Shown here: piece after piece, positions 1-7,302 of the stretch | Layout of the letters: every line of letters begins with the position of its first letter | Numbering within the stretch: the stretch's first letter is position 1 | Assembly (NCBI RefSeq): GCF_021768455.1 | Contig: NZ_JAIZVX010000022.1 | Coordinates: forward strand, 1 to 36,058 | From: Aquabacterium sp. | GTDB taxonomy: Bacteria; Pseudomonadota; Gammaproteobacteria; Burkholderiales; Burkholderiaceae_C | Direction of reading: 5' to 3' | DNA length: 36,058 nucleotides | Made by a program: the position numbers and the translations under genes | Notes under the pieces: model-generated | Database searches by the model: none | Seen by the model: the letters and a program-made list of their open reading frames with translations, nothing else | What the model was told of the DNA's origin: nothing

Positions 1-593
1 ACCCATGCCGAAACCGATATGGTGGCGCTGGGCGTGTCGAGCGCGGCAATGAGGCGCTCCAGGCGCCGCAGGTTGCTGGCGTAGTCCGTGATCACCAGGC
101 TGTTGTTGCCCGCGTTCACGTTGATGGTGTTGTTGGCGCTGATCAAGGGGCGCAGCACGGTGACCATGCTGGACGCGTTCTCATGCTGCAGGCGAAACAC
201 CTGGGTGCCCACCACATCCTGACCAGGAGCACTGCCATCGGTGCGCAGCGAACCGGCCTGCACCTTGCCCTCGGCCTCGGGCACCACCTTGAGCAGGCCC
301 TGCGACTCGACCAGGGCGTAGCCCGCACCGCGCAAGGCCGCCGCAAACATCGCATGGGCCTGGGCCGACGACACGGGCGTATCGGTGTAAAGCGTGATCT
401 TGCCCACCACGCGCGGGTCGACCACCACAGGGCGCCCCATGATGGCGGCCATGGCCCGCGCCACCGCGTCCACATCGGTGTTCGGGAAGTTCAAGGAGAC
501 CGACTGAGGCGCCACCGGCCTGGCGACCACCACGCCCTGCCCTGCGCACAACAGACCGGCGATCAGGGCCGACACCCAAGGTTTCCGAAACAT
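1..593 (-). CDS. gspD: Type II secretion secretin GspD, N-terminal part (runs off window)
   Basis: This is the first ~197 residues of the outer-membrane secretin through which type II secretion substrates leave the cell; the 3' part lies beyond base 1. Translation begins MFRKPWVSALIAGLLCAGQG, a short basic n-region and hydrophobic core typical of a Sec signal peptide. An N0 domain follows (about residues 30-105: SLNFPNTDVDAVARAMA and VVDPRVVGKITLY). The start of an N1 domain comes next (VFRLQHENASSMVTVLRPLI, then NSLVITDYASNLRRLERLI). These segments match the GspD family rather than PilQ or type III secretins. The ATG at 591-593 has a weak GTGAGG upstream; GTG codons lie just before it in frame. 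No gspC/gspN lies immediately upstream on this strand. Family assignment is strong; the C-terminal gate cannot be seen. Confidence 0.9.
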   Translation of the reverse strand, partial: MFRKPWVSALIAGLLCAGQGVVVARPVAPQSVSLNFPNTDVDAVARAMAAIMGRPVVVDPRVVGKITLYTDTPVSSAQAHAMFAAALRGAGYALVESQGLLKVVPEAEGKVQAGSLRTDGSAPGQDVVGTQVFRLQHENASSMVTVLRPLISANNTINVNAGNNSLVITDYASNLRRLERLIAALDTPSATISVSAW

Positions 594-746
594 CCTCACC
601 ACCCGCAAGCAAAGCGCGGATGCTGCCGCGCCCACGTCAAGCTGGGATGTGCGGATGTTGCTGGGTGGTCATGCGATCTGTCTGATCGGACACACGCTCA
701 AGGTTGCTGGACGCCATGTGGCCGTTGGCGCCCACTGCCGCATCGT

Positions 747-1639
747 CTACCCACCGATGCCCCACAGCCTGTAAGTCCAGAACGAAGGGTCGGCCTTCAC
801 GCGCTTGAACAGCGACGCCGGGGTGAACCCTGTGATCCTGCGTGTTTGACGAATCATGTGGGACTGGTCAGCGTAGCCGGCCAGCGCAGCAACGTCGGGC
901 CAATCGATGTCCTCGGGGCCATCCTCTTGGGCCAGGGCTTCAAAAAAAGCACGCTCGGCACGGCCCATCGCGAAGATTTCGCGGTGGGTCAGCCCCAGCC
1001 ACTGCTTGAAGCGCCGCTCGAACTGCCGGACGCTGCGCCCCTTCTCGCTCATTGCAGCACGCCGGGCCAGATCCTCGCACCAATCGAGGACGCGCTGTTG
1101 CGGGGTACCGAGTGAGCTTGCTCCGCGCGCCACAAGGATCCGATGAACTGCTCTGTGAGGCGCATGCGGGCAAGGTCGTCTTGCGACGCCAGCATCGACT
1201 GCAAGAAACCGTGCCATGAAGCTGGCAGCACCTCGCGTGCATCCACCCACTTGTCCAACCAAGGGCCGACGTCCAACCCGGTCAGGCGCCGCAGAGCCTC
1301 TGGCCTGAAGAGGAGCATCAGGCCGTGAAACGGCGGTCGGCACCAGGTGGCCACCGGGCGCCTTTGGGGGCCATTGAAGGTGATGCGGGGGAGCGCACGC
1401 CTGGGCTGGGAACATGCCTGTTCGCCGCCAAGCTCGCACCATTCGCCTTGCCCCTGTATCCACCATGACAGGGTGCAGTAGGGAGAAGCCGGGTAGTGAT
1501 TGAAGAAGTCGGCATCTGACATCAAGGGCATCGCATCCCAGCGCCGTGACATGGCCGCCAAAACGCAGCCAGAAAGCACATGGGAGGGCAACCACAGCTG
1601 GCCATCCCGGCCTGGCAAGTGAGTGGGGCTTGGCTTCAT
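747..1639 (-). pseudogene. AraC-family regulator, interrupted by a frameshift
   Basis: Two overlapping reading frames together make one AraC-type regulator of about 297 residues. The N-terminal half (from MKPSPTHLPGRDGQLWLP) reads in one frame to about base 1105, then runs out of frame to a stop near 1049. The C-terminal half continues in another frame from about SLGTPQQRVLDW. It contains a complete helix-turn-helix region (RSVRQFERRFKQWLGLT, then WPDVAALAGYADQSHMIRQT, then GFTPASLFKRV) and ends at 747. A single missing base around 1105-1120 would join them. Both halves keep normal high-GC codon use, so the lesion is recent or a sequencing error. The start at 1639 fits a promoter at 1660-1688; an in-frame codon at 1678 lies upstream of the predicted transcript. 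It faces the divergent DUF4336 gene, which it may control (inference). Confidence 0.75.
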
Positions 1640-1659
1640 CAGGGCAATCTGTTGAACCC

Positions 1660-1688
1660 ATTCTAGCCAGCGTTGCACAGCATGTCGG
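1660..1688 (-). promoter_or_regulatory. Putative sigma70 promoter for the AraC-type gene
   Basis: On the minus strand a CCGACA -35 (1683-1688) is separated by exactly 17 bases from a TAGAAT -10 (1660-1665), matching TTGACA/TATAAT at 4/6 and 5/6. Predicted initiation near 1653 leaves a leader of about 14 bases before the ATG at 1639. Assignment is by pattern only. Confidence 0.45.
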
Positions 1689-1732
1689 AAACGTTCTATC
1701 CCGAAATTCCACGGGCAGGCAGCATCCGCTTC

Positions 1733-2431
1733 ATGACTTCTTCAACCCTGATCCCCGTTTGTGAAGACATCTGGCAGGCGCGACATGCGCTTGTTGTGCA
1801 AGGCGTGCCGGCGCACACGCGCATGACCGTGGTCCGACTGAGAAGCGGCCAACTCTGGGTGCACTCGCCAGTCCCTTTGTGCGATGAACTGCTCGCCCAG
1901 TTGAAGCAACTTGGCCCGGTGGTGGCGGTGGTAGCGCCCAATTGTGCCCACCACCTGTTCGCCGACGCGTTCATGCGGGCCTTTCCGCAAGCCACGCTGT
2001 ACCTGGCACCCGGGCTGGCGCGCAAACGGCCCGACCTGCCGGGCCAGCCCTTGCCTGCGGAGCCTGGCCACTGGCAGCCTGACCTGAACTACCACCTGTG
2101 GCGTGGCATGCCGCTGATCAACGAGACGGTGTGGTTCCACGCCAGCAGCGGCACCCTCATCCTCACCGATGTCTGTCAGTGGTGGGCAGGCGAAACCTTG
2201 CCCTGGCAGGCAGCGCTGTGGGCACAGGTGACACGGGTGAGGCATCGCATGGGCGTGCCACTGCATGTTCGCGCCATGGTGCGTGACGCGGAGGCCGCCG
2301 CTGCCAGCGCGCAGCAGATCCTGGACTGGCCCATCCGCCGCATCAGCCTGGCGCACGACGCACTCATCGAAACGCAAGCCCGCGATCAACTGGCCCGCGC
2401 ACTGACGCCCCTGCTTCGGAGAGCGCGCTGA
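1733..2431 (+). CDS. DUF4336 domain-containing protein (metallo-beta-lactamase-like fold)
   Basis: A 232-residue soluble protein of the DUF4336 family, whose members resemble the metallo-beta-lactamase fold; no biochemical role is established to my knowledge. The recognisable core starts almost at once (LIPVCEDIWQARHALVVQG), continues with MTVVRLRSGQLWVHSPVPL and VVAVVAPNCAHHLFADAF (the degenerate metal-site loop of the family), then GTLILTDVCQWW. I chose the ATG at 1733 because family members begin just before the LIPVCEDIW-like segment. An ATG at 1682 and a TTG at 1673 are in frame but overlap the predicted promoter of the opposite gene; no start has a strong ribosome site. There is no signal peptide. 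It is divergent from the broken AraC-type gene, suggesting a regulator-target pair. Confidence 0.75.
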   Translation: MTSSTLIPVCEDIWQARHALVVQGVPAHTRMTVVRLRSGQLWVHSPVPLCDELLAQLKQLGPVVAVVAPNCAHHLFADAFMRAFPQATLYLAPGLARKRPDLPGQPLPAEPGHWQPDLNYHLWRGMPLINETVWFHASSGTLILTDVCQWWAGETLPWQAALWAQVTRVRHRMGVPLHVRAMVRDAEAAAASAQQILDWPIRRISLAHDALIETQARDQLARALTPLLRRAR

Positions 2432-2661
2432 GATGTGATCACCGCCCCAACGACTGAAGCGGGTGCGCGTCATCGGCAGCCAGGTGTCGATGGACATCTG
2501 GGACCGCCTCGACGCGCACATGGCCACCTTGAGCAAAAAACTCAAAAAACTCTTGGGGCCCCGCGGGATGCTGCGCCGGGTACGCAGGTTCAAGCCGAGG
2601 CCTGATTGAGGGTCCTTTCCGGCGACCACTCAATTCCCCCCTGGGGCGGCGGCCAATGTGG
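2432..2661. other. Intergenic stretch without a confident gene
   Basis: This 230-base gap lies between the DUF4336 stop and the tRNA terminator. On the plus strand, a GTG at 2463 opens a 48-codon frame ending at 2609, rich in Lys/Arg (includes MDIWDRLDAHMATLSKKLKK). It has no ribosome site and I recognise no family. It could be a remnant of a decayed gene. The direct repeat AAAAAACTC occurs twice in tandem near 2536-2553. I make no functional claim. Confidence 0.3.
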
Positions 2662-2701
2662 AAATAGAAAAAGCCCCGTAAATCAAAGACTTACGGGGCT
2701 T
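2662..2701 (-). terminator. Intrinsic terminator of tRNA-Val
   Basis: On the minus strand AAGCCCCGTAA (2691-2701) pairs perfectly with TTACGGGGCTT (2671-2681) across a 9-base loop. A T-rich tail (TTTTTCTATTTC) follows. It lies 4 bases past the encoded CCA of the tRNA, so it ends that transcript. Confidence 0.9.
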
Positions 2702-2705
2702 ATCC

Positions 2706-2780
2706 TGGTGGGCGGTGCAGGGTTCGAACCTGCGACCCCTGCCGTGTGAAGGCAGTGCTCTACCGCTGAGCTAACCGCCC
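2706..2780 (-). tRNA. tRNA-Val, anticodon CAC
   Basis: Read on the minus strand, this is a complete 75-base tRNA with encoded CCA. The acceptor arms GGGCGGT and ACCGCCC pair, followed by the discriminator A. The D arm contains AGCTCAGCGGTAGAGC. The anticodon stem CTGCC/GGCAG carries the loop TTCACAC, placing CAC at positions 34-36, which reads GUG valine codons. The T arm has GGTTCGAACCC. CAC suits a genome whose valine codons are mostly GTG. It is preceded by dnaQ on the same strand and followed directly by an intrinsic terminator. Confidence 0.97.
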
Positions 2781-2848
2781 GAAACTGGTTCGGGTTTCAC
2801 TGATCAGCAAAACGTTTTGTTTTGTTGTCGCGATCAGCGAAGAACATG

Positions 2849-2876
2849 ACTATAGCACAGCTTCTAAAGATTTCCA
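2849..2876 (-). promoter_or_regulatory. Possible tRNA-Val promoter overlapping the dnaQ 3' end
   Basis: The minus strand shows TGGAAA (2871-2876), a 16-base spacer and TATAGT (2849-2854), matching -35 at 4/6 and -10 at 5/6. The TATAGT overlaps the dnaQ stop codon. Initiation near 2842 would give a leader of about 60 bases that processing would remove from the tRNA. Pattern evidence only. Confidence 0.4.
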
Positions 2877-3575
2877 CAAACTTTTTCCACCGCTGGCTTT
2901 GTCGATGTCCAGCAACGCTTTCTCGAAGGCCTCCGCCTCCTCGGCGCTGGGCTCGATCACCGGCAGGTCGAAGGTGCTGAAGTCCACGGCCTCCAGTTCC
3001 TGTGTACCACCGCCCTCACCGCCTTCGTCGCCATCGGTGTCCACCAGCAGCGCATCCTGGCCACGGGTCATGTTGATGAAGACGGTCGCCAGCAGCTCCG
3101 CGTCCATCAGCGCGCCGTGCAGCGTGCGGTGGGTGTTGTCGACCTCCAGCCGTTTGCACAGTGCGTCCAGCGAGTTGCTCTTGCCCGGGAACATCTCGCG
3201 GGCCATCAGCAGGCTGTCGATCACGCCGTCCACGTGGTCGGTGAACTTGCCCTTGCCACAACGGGCCAGTTCGGCGTTCAGGAAGCCGATGTCGAAGGCC
3301 GCGTTGTGGATGATGACCTCGGCGCCCCGGCAGTAGTCGAGGATCTGGTCGACCAGGGTGGCGAACACCGGCTTGTCGGCCAGGAACTCGTCGGTCAGGC
3401 CGTGGATGCGCACGGCGTCTTCGTGGTTGGGCCGCTCGGGGTTGATGTAGAAGTGCAGGTGCTTGCCGGTCAAGCGGCGGTTCACCATCTCCACGCAACC
3501 GATTTCGATGACGCGGTCACCCGACTCCGGGCTCAGGCCGGTGGTTTCGGTGTCCAGGAAGATCTGACGAGACAT
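2850..3575 (-). CDS. dnaQ: DNA polymerase III epsilon subunit (3'-5' proofreading exonuclease)
   Basis: This 241-residue protein is the DEDD-family proofreading exonuclease of the replicative polymerase, which removes misincorporated 3' nucleotides and binds the alpha and theta-like subunits. Exo I is visible as D8-T-E10 (IFLDTETTGLSP). Exo II is around D95 (NAAFDIGFLN). Exo III is H153 and D158 (HGALMDAELL), the histidine form expected for bacterial epsilon. The C-terminal tail, after a Gly/Glu linker near 185-195, would carry the alpha-binding segment and ends in SLWKSLEAVL. Length is normal for the family. The gene begins 15 bases after the fdx stop on the same strand, so it is probably cotranscribed from the ISC operon at least in part. 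The tRNA-Val gene follows. Confidence 0.95.
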   Translation of the reverse strand: MSRQIFLDTETTGLSPESGDRVIEIGCVEMVNRRLTGKHLHFYINPERPNHEDAVRIHGLTDEFLADKPVFATLVDQILDYCRGAEVIIHNAAFDIGFLNAELARCGKGKFTDHVDGVIDSLLMAREMFPGKSNSLDALCKRLEVDNTHRTLHGALMDAELLATVFINMTRGQDALLVDTDGDEGGEGGGTQELEAVDFSTFDLPVIEPSAEEAEAFEKALLDIDKASGGKSLWKSLEAVL

Positions 3576-3590
3576 GCGTACCCTCCCCGG

Positions 3591-3929
3591 TCAATGGTTC
3601 TCGCGGGCGTGGTTGATCGTGTACTTGGGGATCTCGATGGTGAGGTCCTGACCGGCCACGAAAGCCTGGCAGCTCAGGCGCGAGTTGGGCTGCAGACCCC
3701 AGGCGCGGTCCAGCAGGTCTTCTTCGGTTTCTTCGATCTCGTTGAGGCTGTTGAAGCCCTCTTTGACGATGACGTGGCAGGTCGTGCAGGCAGCGCTCAT
3801 GTCGCAGGCGTGCTCGATCTCGATGTCGTTCTCCAGCAAGGCTTCGCAGATGCTGGTGCCGGGGGCAACAGTGAGTTCCTTGCCTTCAGGGCAAAGGCTG
3901 GCGTGGGGCAGGATCTTGATGATGGGCAT
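3591..3929 (-). CDS. fdx: ISC-system [2Fe-2S] ferredoxin
   Basis: A 112-residue adrenodoxin-type [2Fe-2S] ferredoxin that supplies electrons during Fe-S cluster assembly on IscU. The four cluster cysteines are C42, C48, C51 (ACDMSAACTTCHV) and C87 (RLSCQAF), in the spacing of E. coli Fdx. The acidic stretch EIEETEEDLLDRAWGL between them is typical of the partner-binding face. The N-terminus MPIIKILPHASLCPEG is the family start. The gene begins 21 bases after hscA and is followed after 15 bases by dnaQ. No iscX gene intervenes, unlike in E. coli. Confidence 0.95.
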   Translation of the reverse strand: MPIIKILPHASLCPEGKELTVAPGTSICEALLENDIEIEHACDMSAACTTCHVIVKEGFNSLNEIEETEEDLLDRAWGLQPNSRLSCQAFVAGQDLTIEIPKYTINHARENH

Positions 3930-3950
3930 AAAGGTCTCAGGTCTCGGGGA

Positions 3951-5822
3951 TCAGACTTGGTCGATCTGGCGGCCGGCCAGGGCCTGGCGGATGCCACGGT
4001 TCATGCGCTCGGCGGCAAAGGCCTCGGTGCCTTGGGCCAGGGCCTTGGTGGCGGCTTCCAGGGCTTCGAGGTCCCCGCGGTCGCAACGCGAGCCGATCTG
4101 CGCCATCAGGGCGTCGATCTCGGCGCGCTGTGCGGGGCTGAGCAGGTCGCCATCGGCGGCCAGGGCGGTTCGGGTGGCTTCGAGCATGCGCTCGGCCTCC
4201 ACGCGGGCCTCGCGCAGGGCGCGGTCCTTCATGTCGGCAGCGGCCGTGGTGAAGCCCTCGCGCAGCATGTGGGCGACCTGTTCGTCGCTCAGGCCATAAC
4301 TGGGCTTGATGACCACGGTGGCCTCGACGCCCGAGACCTGCTCCTTGGCCGTCACGCTCAAGAGGCCGTCGGCATCGACCTGAAAGCTCACACGGATGCG
4401 CGCGGCCCCAGCGGCCATGGGCGGGATGCCGCGCAATTCGAAGCGGGCCAGGGAACGCACGAACTCGACTTGCTCACGCTCGCCCTGCACCACATGCACG
4501 GCCAGGGCAGTCTGCCCGTCCTTGAAGGTGGTGAAATCCTGCGCCAGGGCGCAGGGGATGGGCGTGTTGCGCGGGATGATGCGCTCAACCAGGCCACCCA
4601 TGGTTTCCAGACCCAGGGACAGCGGCAGCACGTCGAGCAGCAGCAGGTCACCCTTGTCGTTGTTGCCAGCGAGCTGGTTGGCCTGCACGGCGGCGCCCAG
4701 GGCGACCACCTCGTCGGGGTTCAGGTCGGTCAGCGGGGTCTGGCCGAAGAAGGCGCCCACGGCATCGCGCACGGCGGGCATGCGGGTGGAGCCTCCCACC
4801 ATGACCACGCCCTTGACCTCGTCAGGCTTGACCTTGGCGTCGCGCAGCACGCGCTTGACGGCCGCCAGCGATTTGTCGATCAGGGGCTTGGCCAACTCGG
4901 CCAACTGCTCGCGGGTGATCCGCACCGAGACCATGCCGCCCGAAAGCGCCACGCTGAGGTGGGTGCTGCCGTCCGTCGAGAGCTTCTCCTTGGCGCGGCG
5001 GGCCGCGACCAGCACGGCGCGCTTGTCCTGCGGGGTCACGGCCTGCAGCTTGGCGTCGGCCAGGGCGAAGTCGGCCAGGGTGTGGTCGATGTCGTCACCG
5101 CCCAGGGCCGAGTCGCCCCCCGTGGCCACCACCTCAAACACACCGCGGGCCAGTTGCAGCAGCGAGATGTCGAAGGTGCCGCCCCCCAGGTCGTAGATGG
5201 CGTAGAGGCCTTCGGCACCGTTGTCCAGGCCGTAGGCAATGGCCGCGGCCGTGGGCTCGTTCAGCAGGCGCAGCACGTTGAGGCCGGCCATCTGGGCGGC
5301 GTCTTTCGTGGCCTGACGCTGCGCGTCGTCGAAGTAGGCCGGGACCGTGATGACGGCACCGAAGAGGTCATCGTTGAAGGTGTCTTCGGCCCGCTGGCGC
5401 AGGCTGGCGAGGATCTCGGCCGAGACCTCGACCGGGCTCTTGGCCCCGCCCACGGTCTGCACGGCCACCATGCCCGGCTGGTCTTCGAACACGTAGGGCA
5501 GGCGACTGGTGTCGCCCAGGTCGGCCAGGCTGCGCCCCATGAAGCGCTTGACCGACACGACGGTGTTGACCGGGTCTTCGGCCTGAGCGGCCAGGGCCTC
5601 GAAGCCGATCTGGCGGCGCAGCTTGCCGGTTTGCGCATCGTTGAAGTAACGCACGGCCGAGGGCAGGATCACGCGGCCCTGCTCGTCGGGCAGGCACTCG
5701 GCCGAGCCATGGCGCACGGCGGCCACGAGGGAATGGGTGGTGCCCAGGTCGATGCCCACCGCCACGCGGCGCTGGTGGGGGTCGGGCGATTGCCCAGGTT
5801 CGGAAATTTGCAGCAGGGCCAT
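3951..5822 (-). CDS. hscA: Fe-S protein assembly chaperone HscA (Hsp70 family)
   Basis: This 623-residue Hsp70 is specialised for Fe-S cluster transfer: with HscB it binds the LPPVK motif of IscU and drives cluster release using ATP. The nucleotide-binding domain shows the phosphate-1 motif [13 protein letters not shown] near residue 23, the phosphate-2 motif [14 protein letters not shown] near 210, and [16 protein letters not shown] near 350. The substrate-binding domain follows from about residue 400 ([18 protein letters not shown]), then a helical lid. Length matches HscA and is slightly shorter than DnaK. The ATG at 5822 lies 43 bases after hscB. The terminator upstream of hscB may lower its expression relative to iscSUA. 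Confidence 0.96.
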   Translation of the reverse strand: MALLQISEPGQSPDPHQRRVAVGIDLGTTHSLVAAVRHGSAECLPDEQGRVILPSAVRYFNDAQTGKLRRQIGFEALAAQAEDPVNTVVSVKRFMGRSLADLGDTSRLPYVFEDQPGMVAVQTVGGAKSPVEVSAEILASLRQRAEDTFNDDLFGAVITVPAYFDDAQRQATKDAAQMAGLNVLRLLNEPTAAAIAYGLDNGAEGLYAIYDLGGGTFDISLLQLARGVFEVVATGGDSALGGDDIDHTLADFALADAKLQAVTPQDKRAVLVAARRAKEKLSTDGSTHLSVALSGGMVSVRITREQLAELAKPLIDKSLAAVKRVLRDAKVKPDEVKGVVMVGGSTRMPAVRDAVGAFFGQTPLTDLNPDEVVALGAAVQANQLAGNNDKGDLLLLDVLPLSLGLETMGGLVERIIPRNTPIPCALAQDFTTFKDGQTALAVHVVQGEREQVEFVRSLARFELRGIPPMAAGAARIRVSFQVDADGLLSVTAKEQVSGVEATVVIKPSYGLSDEQVAHMLREGFTTAAADMKDRALREARVEAERMLEATRTALAADGDLLSPAQRAEIDALMAQIGSRCDRGDLEALEAATKALAQGTEAFAAERMNRGIRQALAGRQIDQV

Positions 5823-5865
5823 GGGGTCTCAGCGGGTCGGGGTCGGGACGGCCAGCCTGGAGGGG

Positions 5866-6390
5866 TCAGGCTTCGTCTTCGTATCGTTCAAGTCGGGCAT
5901 CGATCTCCTCGCTGAGGCGGTCGATGAACATGAGGGCGCGCACTTCCTGCGCGGCCTGGGCGGCGTTGGCGTCCACATCGAGCAGCTGCGTGACGAGGGC
6001 CAGACGGGCCTTGCGCTGCGCACTGACCTCGTCGGACAAGGCCTGCACCTGCTCGGCGTTGTCGGCCTCTTCGAGGGCCTCGCGCCAGGTCATCTGTTGC
6101 ATGAGGAAGGCGCCCGGCATGGCCGTGTTGCTCTCGGACTGCACCGGCACACCGGCGAGTTCGCAGAGGTAGGCGGCCCGCTTGAGCGGGTCTTTCAGGC
6201 GCTGGTGGGCCTCGTTCACACGCACGGCCCATTGCATGGCCACGCGCTGGGAGGCCGCGCCTTCGGCGGCAAAGCGGTCGGGGTGAACCTTGGCCTGCAG
6301 CGCTTTCCACGCACCATCGAGCTGGGCGCGGTCGAGCTGGAAGGCCTTGGGCAGGCCCAGGAGGGTGAAGTCGTCGGCGTCGATGTTCAT
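5866..6390 (-). CDS. hscB: Fe-S protein assembly co-chaperone HscB
   Basis: A J-domain co-chaperone of about 174 residues that recruits IscU to HscA and stimulates its ATPase. The J domain occupies the first ~75 residues with the HPD signature in AKVHPDRFA, then RVNEAHQRLKDPLKRAAYL. The C-terminal three-helix IscU-binding domain follows (LMQQMTWREALEEA, then EVRALMFIDRLSEEI). I chose the ATG at 6390 (MNIDADDFTLLGL), with an ACAGG ribosome site about 9 bases upstream. A GTG two codons earlier (6396) is also possible. It precedes hscA and starts just after the intrinsic terminator at 6411-6443. Confidence 0.94.
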   Translation of the reverse strand: MNIDADDFTLLGLPKAFQLDRAQLDGAWKALQAKVHPDRFAAEGAASQRVAMQWAVRVNEAHQRLKDPLKRAAYLCELAGVPVQSESNTAMPGAFLMQQMTWREALEEADNAEQVQALSDEVSAQRKARLALVTQLLDVDANAAQAAQEVRALMFIDRLSEEIDARLERYEDEA

Positions 6391-6410
6391 GGCCACAAAC
6401 CTGTCTGGTC

Positions 6411-6443
6411 GAAAAAACGAAACCCCACCACAGGGTGGGGCTT
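6411..6443 (-). terminator. Intrinsic terminator or attenuator between iscA and hscB
   Basis: On the minus strand AAGCCCCACC (6434-6443) pairs with GGTGGGGTTT (6420-6429) around a CTGT loop, with one G-U pair. After CG comes a run of six T (6412-6417). This has the form of an intrinsic terminator. It sits inside the ISC gene run, about 20 bases ahead of hscB, so it probably allows partial read-through. Confidence 0.75.
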
Positions 6444-6500
6444 CATCCGACGCAAGGCGCGTGCCTTGCTGGCGGCGGGCTGCAGACAGCCCGGCTCACC

Positions 6501-6824
6501 TCAGATGCGGAAGGATTCCCCGCAACCGCAACGGTCGCGCTCGTTGGGGTTGTTGAACTTGAAGCCCTCGTTGAGGCCTTCTCGCACGAAGTCGAGTTCG
6601 GTGCCATCGATGTAGGGCAGGCTCTTCGGGTCGACCAGGATCTTGACGCCCAGTTGCTCGAAGACCACGTCTTCCGGGTTGACCTCGTCGGCGAACTCGA
6701 TCTTGTAGGCCAGACCCGAACACCCCGTCGTCTTGACACCCAGGCGCACGCCCACGCCCTTGCCACGACGGCCCAGGTAGCGGGTGATGTGGCGCGCGGC
6801 CGCTTCCGTCAGGCCGACGGACAT
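6501..6824 (-). CDS. iscA: A-type Fe-S carrier protein IscA
   Basis: IscA accepts or carries Fe-S clusters or iron for delivery to apo-proteins. From the ATG at 6824 the protein is exactly 107 residues, the E. coli length, with cluster cysteines at C35 ([10 protein letters not shown]), C99 and C101 (DRCGCGESF) at their canonical positions. The N-terminal [17 protein letters not shown] matches the family start, and GAGG lies just upstream. A second in-frame ATG at 6911 overlaps the iscU end and has AAGG at good spacing. It would add 29 residues without family counterpart and with lower GC at third positions, so I prefer 6824. The gene lies between iscU and the terminator ahead of hscB. Confidence 0.93.
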   Translation of the reverse strand: MSVGLTEAAARHITRYLGRRGKGVGVRLGVKTTGCSGLAYKIEFADEVNPEDVVFEQLGVKILVDPKSLPYIDGTELDFVREGLNEGFKFNNPNERDRCGCGESFRI

Positions 6825-6900
6825 GCCCTCGGTGATGGCTGCGATTTCAGCGAGCGGGCCATTGCCCGGACCGCTGGTGCAAGAAGCTGGGGTGGCTTGC

Positions 6901-7287
6901 TCAGGCGACATTTTTGGCCTTGTAGTCGTTGACGGCGGCTTTGATCGCATCTTCGGCCAGGATCGAGCAATGGATCTTGACCGGGGGCAAGGCCAGCTCT
7001 TCGGCGATCTGGGTGTTCTTGATCTCCAGGGCCTCGTCCAGGGTCTTGCCGCGCACCCACTCGGTCACGAGCGAGCTCGATGCGATGGCCGAGCCACAGC
7101 CATAGGTCTTGAAGCGCGCGTCTTCGATGACGCCGGTGCTCGGGTTGACCTTGATCTGCAGTTTCATGACGTCGCCGCAGGCCGGCGCGCCAACCATGCC
7201 GGTGCCCACGGACTCGTCGCCCTTGTCAAATCCGCCGACGTTGCGGGGGTTCTCGTAGTGGTCGATGACTTTGTCGCTGTATGCCAT
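6901..7287 (-). CDS. iscU: Fe-S cluster scaffold protein IscU
   Basis: This 128-residue scaffold is where [2Fe-2S] clusters are built from IscS-derived sulfur. The cluster ligands are visible: C37 ([11 protein letters not shown], with D39, whose mutation stabilises clusters in homologues), C64 ([12 protein letters not shown]) and C107 (VKIHCSIL). The HscA recognition motif LPPVK is intact at about residues 100-104. The N-terminus [18 protein letters not shown] is diagnostic. It starts 15 bases after iscS and is followed by iscA. Confidence 0.97.
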   Translation of the reverse strand: MAYSDKVIDHYENPRNVGGFDKGDESVGTGMVGAPACGDVMKLQIKVNPSTGVIEDARFKTYGCGSAIASSSLVTEWVRGKTLDEALEIKNTQIAEELALPPVKIHCSILAEDAIKAAVNDYKAKNVA

Positions 7288-7302
7288 GGTGAGACTCCAA
7301 AT

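Noticed and set aside
2463-2609. A 48-codon plus-strand frame starting with GTG, rich in Lys/Arg
   Set aside because: No ribosome site, no recognised family, and it lies between a stop codon and the tRNA terminator; kept only as an intergenic note.
3117-5915. A 932-codon open frame on the plus strand
   Set aside because: It is antisense to dnaQ, fdx and hscA, which have clear motifs; its composition (Gly/His/Val-rich) is that of a mirror frame in GC-rich DNA.
6825-6911. Longer IscA from the ATG at 6911
   Set aside because: The extra 29 residues have no family counterpart and lower third-position GC, while the ATG at 6824 gives the exact 107-residue family length with canonical Cys positions.
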